Assembly: GCA_963924555.1 (NCBI GenBank)
Contig: OZ004582.1
Location: 3,100,001 to 3,164,000 of the forward strand
Source of the DNA: Crambe crambe
Lineage: Eukaryota; Porifera; Demospongiae; Poecilosclerida; Crambeidae
Direction of reading: 5' to 3'
DNA length: 64,000 nucleotides
Position numbers and translations under genes: made by a program. The notes beneath the pieces are model-generated. The model made no database searches and had not been told where the DNA came from. It saw only the letters and a list, made by a program, of their open reading frames with translations. Shown piece after piece: positions 61,576 through 64,000 of this stretch. Position 1 is the first letter of the stretch. Each line of letters starts with the position of its first letter.

Positions 61576-63253
61576 CTCATTGTGGTAGAAGCGTAATGAC
61601 AATGCATCAATGAATAGACACTGCCAGTAATTATGTTGTACTAGCTGATACAGATTTTCGGGAAAGTCCATCCTTCTCAGACAGTTGAAAAGAATTGTAT
61701 ATACAGGTGGTATAGAGAGATATGTATAGCTAGATGTACAGGAAGGTAGCTGGATGCTGTGTTGTTTGCTAGAAGGTTTATGATTATGAACAGAGGCTTA
61801 TTAGGGTGTAGATAGTATATTTGTTTACGATTATTAGAAGGCACGCTATTGTTTTCCTGGATAAGGAGGTAGGGGATATGTGCAGTATTGGTTTGCTAGT
61901 GAAATGGTATTGGTGACATAAGAGCTGTTGGTACCTAGTGATGTAGCGCATCAATGTAAGTGCATAACTTTGATTGTGTTCAGTTTGTTTTACTTATGTC
62001 AGAATGATACATAAAGGTAGTTTTGGTGTAATTCTGATTTATACTAGGCTGGGTGATGGTTCGCTATATGTTTCCATTTGTATGAAAAGTGAATAATGAT
62101 GTATTGAAGAGATGGTAGCTAGAATGTGACTTGGGACATGCTTGCCTAAACCTTGCTGTTGGGCTTGATTTGGATTAATTAACACATTCAGCTTCAAAGT
62201 CAATGAAGGGAATAAATACAATCTTGTTTGCTGAAGTGGGTATATTTACCACATGCTAAAGCTGGTTCGATTGTATGGTGTCTGTTTATAGTAGCTATGT
62301 GGATTATGTGAGGAGGGTATGGTAGATATGAAGGAGGGGGGATACCTCTGTGTTTATTAAGATGACCAGGGGTATTTATTCAAAGGACATAGATAATTAA
62401 GTGTACGTTGTGTGGTTCCTTAGTGTTGGATGTGAAATGATACGATTTAGGTAGTTTTTATTGGTTTGGGAATTTGTATTAATGAAGGTGTATTTGTATC
62501 TGTGAGATATATTGCTGGTATCTTGGAAGATCAAGTGTGTGAATATATTTAAATTTTGGTGTTAGCATTTGTGGTTATGATTGTAGATGTGTAGCATTAT
62601 TGTTATGGTCTAATTTTTACTTGTCTATGTCAGGTGACTCATATTCTGCACAGCTGAAGGTTAGGAATGGTGGACAGGTTAGCTTCGAGTTTTTGGTCAC
62701 TGGCTGTGACCTTCTGGAGAATGTTAGTGACTTTTGTGGGAATAGATTTTGATGTCTTCAGCAAATTATAGACACCAGCTTTTAACTCCCTTGACTCCTT
62801 CTCCTAGAGGAGGTAAAAGACATACTGAGGGTCTTTTCTAAATCGGCAATCTTTATTCCACAAACGTGACTTATCATACTCACTGTGAGATAGTGGCACC
62901 TAAGAGCTATATTTTCACACTGATCTTTAAAGGACTGCAGCATTTGTCTAGAGGATTGACTTCCACACAGATTACACTTGGTGTATCACCATGGATATAG
63001 GAAGTATCGTAATAATAAGGTTCACTGTGAGCACAGTGTGAACCCTCATCACCCACAATCTCAGCAGATATATTTATTTTATTAAGCTTTTAACAAGGAG
63101 CCAGCTAGATGCCTTCGTACCTGCAGCACCTTGTTCACCAACCTTGTAGCTGCTATAGAGATTGCAGCTCTTCTCAAGGTTGCTGCAGGCATTTTGAGGG
63201 CAATTTTTGTGTGGTTATCTTTAAAGGACTGCAGCATTTGTTTAGACGCATGA
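61576..63253. other. No gene recognised
   Basis: AT-rich sequence with T/G-rich strand bias between 61800 and 62640. CTTTAAAGGACTGCAGCATT followed by TGT occurs at about 62927 and 63220. No protein-like frame was found. Confidence 0.45.
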
Positions 63254-63660
63254 TTATTGGTTATTAATTTTTTGGTTATTTGTTTGATATACGAGGCTTA
63301 GGTTCAGTAAGTTCATAGCGCCGCTTCCAATACGTGCACGATGCTCAGCATAATACTTTCTTGCCCAGTTTAAAATTTTCCTGGCATTTCTTACCTTATA
63401 TTCCCTCACAACAGCTTTTGCTTTATCAGAGTAGTAATGTCTTTGAGGGTTTTTTTTGTGTGTCCTGCTTGTGATAAGCACATAATTTTTTGTGAGCTCT
63501 ACCATTGATTTAGGTCTTAATTCTTGTCTATATTGTATTGCGTAGATTTATCTTTCAATTGTTGTCTGTGAGCTCTATTGTAGTGTCGTGATTTAATGAT
63601 TAATTCTTGTCTGTGAGCTCTATTGTATTCTGCTGATTTTGTGTCTAGGGATAGTTTATT
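63254..63660 (-). pseudogene. Coding relic with 15-residue repeats
   Basis: Minus-strand frames read SLDTKSAEYNRAHRQELIIK then SRHYNRAHRQQLKDKSTQYN, a repeated YNRAHRQ-L--KS unit. The DNA repeat period is 45 bp (TGTCTGTGAGCTCTATTGTA at 63563 and 63608). Downstream, KAVVREYKVRNARKILNWAR and KYYAEHRARIG continue the Arg/Lys-rich helical pattern, which I recall from repeated helical proteins in invertebrate transposons. Stops and shifts split it. Confidence 0.4.
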
Positions 63661-63875
63661 TTTTATATAATATGTTGAATTAGCTATTAGCCTTCCTCTT
63701 TTGTTGTTTGGAAGGCATACTTATTTACCAAACTCACCTAAAGTATGAAGTTTATAATATAAGCGAGTAAACTCACTACTTGTTATGTCTGAGAAAGGTA
63801 AAGGAGATCAGTGGAGTAGTTCTAAACTGATAGTGCTACGTAGTCAGAGAAAGAAACACTTATGAAAGAGTGAAT

Positions 63876-64000
63876 ATGGTTGACACTGAACACACCTTAG
63901 TACAAATAGCTGCAGAGCACTGGAATTGTAAGGAAACAGTTCCAAAGTCGCAAGCAAAAAGAAAAGAAGCACTGGACTCAGGAGTCAAACAAAGGAAAGA
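63876..64000 (+). CDS. Possible ORF start, runs off the window
   Basis: An open frame starts MVDTEHTLVQIAAEHWNCKE and continues TVPKSQAKRKEALDSGVKQR to the last base. It is hydrophilic, with no domain recognised in the 42 codons available. Confidence 0.25.
   Translation, partial: MVDTEHTLVQIAAEHWNCKETVPKSQAKRKEALDSGVKQRK

Overview
This is a eukaryotic, visibly AT-rich window. It has no rRNA, no convincing tRNA gene, no CRISPR array and no operon structure. The best guess is a marine invertebrate, most likely a demosponge. That rests on recognition, not on a search: the very frequent TAGCTAGC-type sequence, short candidate spliceosomal introns (30 to 65 nt), a SAM-domain N-terminus of a style I associate with Amphimedon, and a mixture of pogo, hAT, KDZ-like, Ty3/gypsy, tyrosine-recombinase, mariner and Ulp1-PHD elements. 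Almost everything recognisable is a mobile element or its relic. Host-gene candidates are few: a SAM exon pair, a Myb/SANT-like exon pair, a HECT exon, a DUF3987-like gene with a neighbouring orphan gene, and an unrecognised gene at 28.7 kb.

Layout. 0-2.4 kb: a degenerate tandem array of about 147 bp units. 2.4-12.7 kb: two inverted arms of about 1.0 and 0.9 kb enclose 8.4 kb holding two pogo-type transposase relics, an Ulp1-PHD relic, a coiled-coil/Tudor-like ORF and a hairpin-rich repeat; a third pogo piece abuts the right arm. 12.9-15.2 kb: minus-strand Myb/SANT-like and SAM exons with a hAT fragment between them. 15.4-19.1 kb: a zinc-finger relic, tRNA-related SINEs, a 57 bp C/T-rich minisatellite and a dispersed repeat. 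19.1-19.7 kb: a second Ulp1-PHD module. 20.4-21.3 kb: a reverse-transcriptase relic. 21.8-31.1 kb: a broken Ty3/gypsy element whose RT gene was split by a nearly pristine hAT element (intact 700-codon ORF, TIRs, 6 bp target duplication) and which holds further insertions. 31.3-34.6 kb: KDZ-like, OTU and tyrosine-recombinase relics. 35.6-37.0 kb: a gag relic on the minus strand. 37-47 kb: foldback elements, MITEs, a P-loop fragment and RING/transposase relics. 47-51.3 kb: a 150 bp array, a DUF3987-like gene, an orphan 201-codon gene and a KDZ-like transposase. 51.4-53.2 kb: an exact 81 bp tandem array, a poly-C tract and a HECT exon. 53.6-56.2 kb: a complete Tc1/mariner-like element with 29 bp TIRs. 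56.4-60.7 kb: ZMYM1-like hAT relics, an rve-type integrase relic and a RING relic. 60.8-61.6 kb: a TIR element with a perfect 9 bp target duplication carrying a RecQ-helicase fragment, nested in the terminal repeat of another MITE. 61.6-64 kb: mostly featureless DNA, a coding relic with a 15-residue repeat, and an ORF running off the end.

The genes do not form one pathway. The recurring theme is layered insertion of transposons and a recurrent accessory set (Ulp1 protease, PHD, RING, OTU, zinc finger, DUF3987/P-loop) beside DDE or tyrosine transposases. Repeated GCGCATGCGC-like palindromes upstream of several start codons look like an NRF1-type promoter element shared by host genes and transposons.
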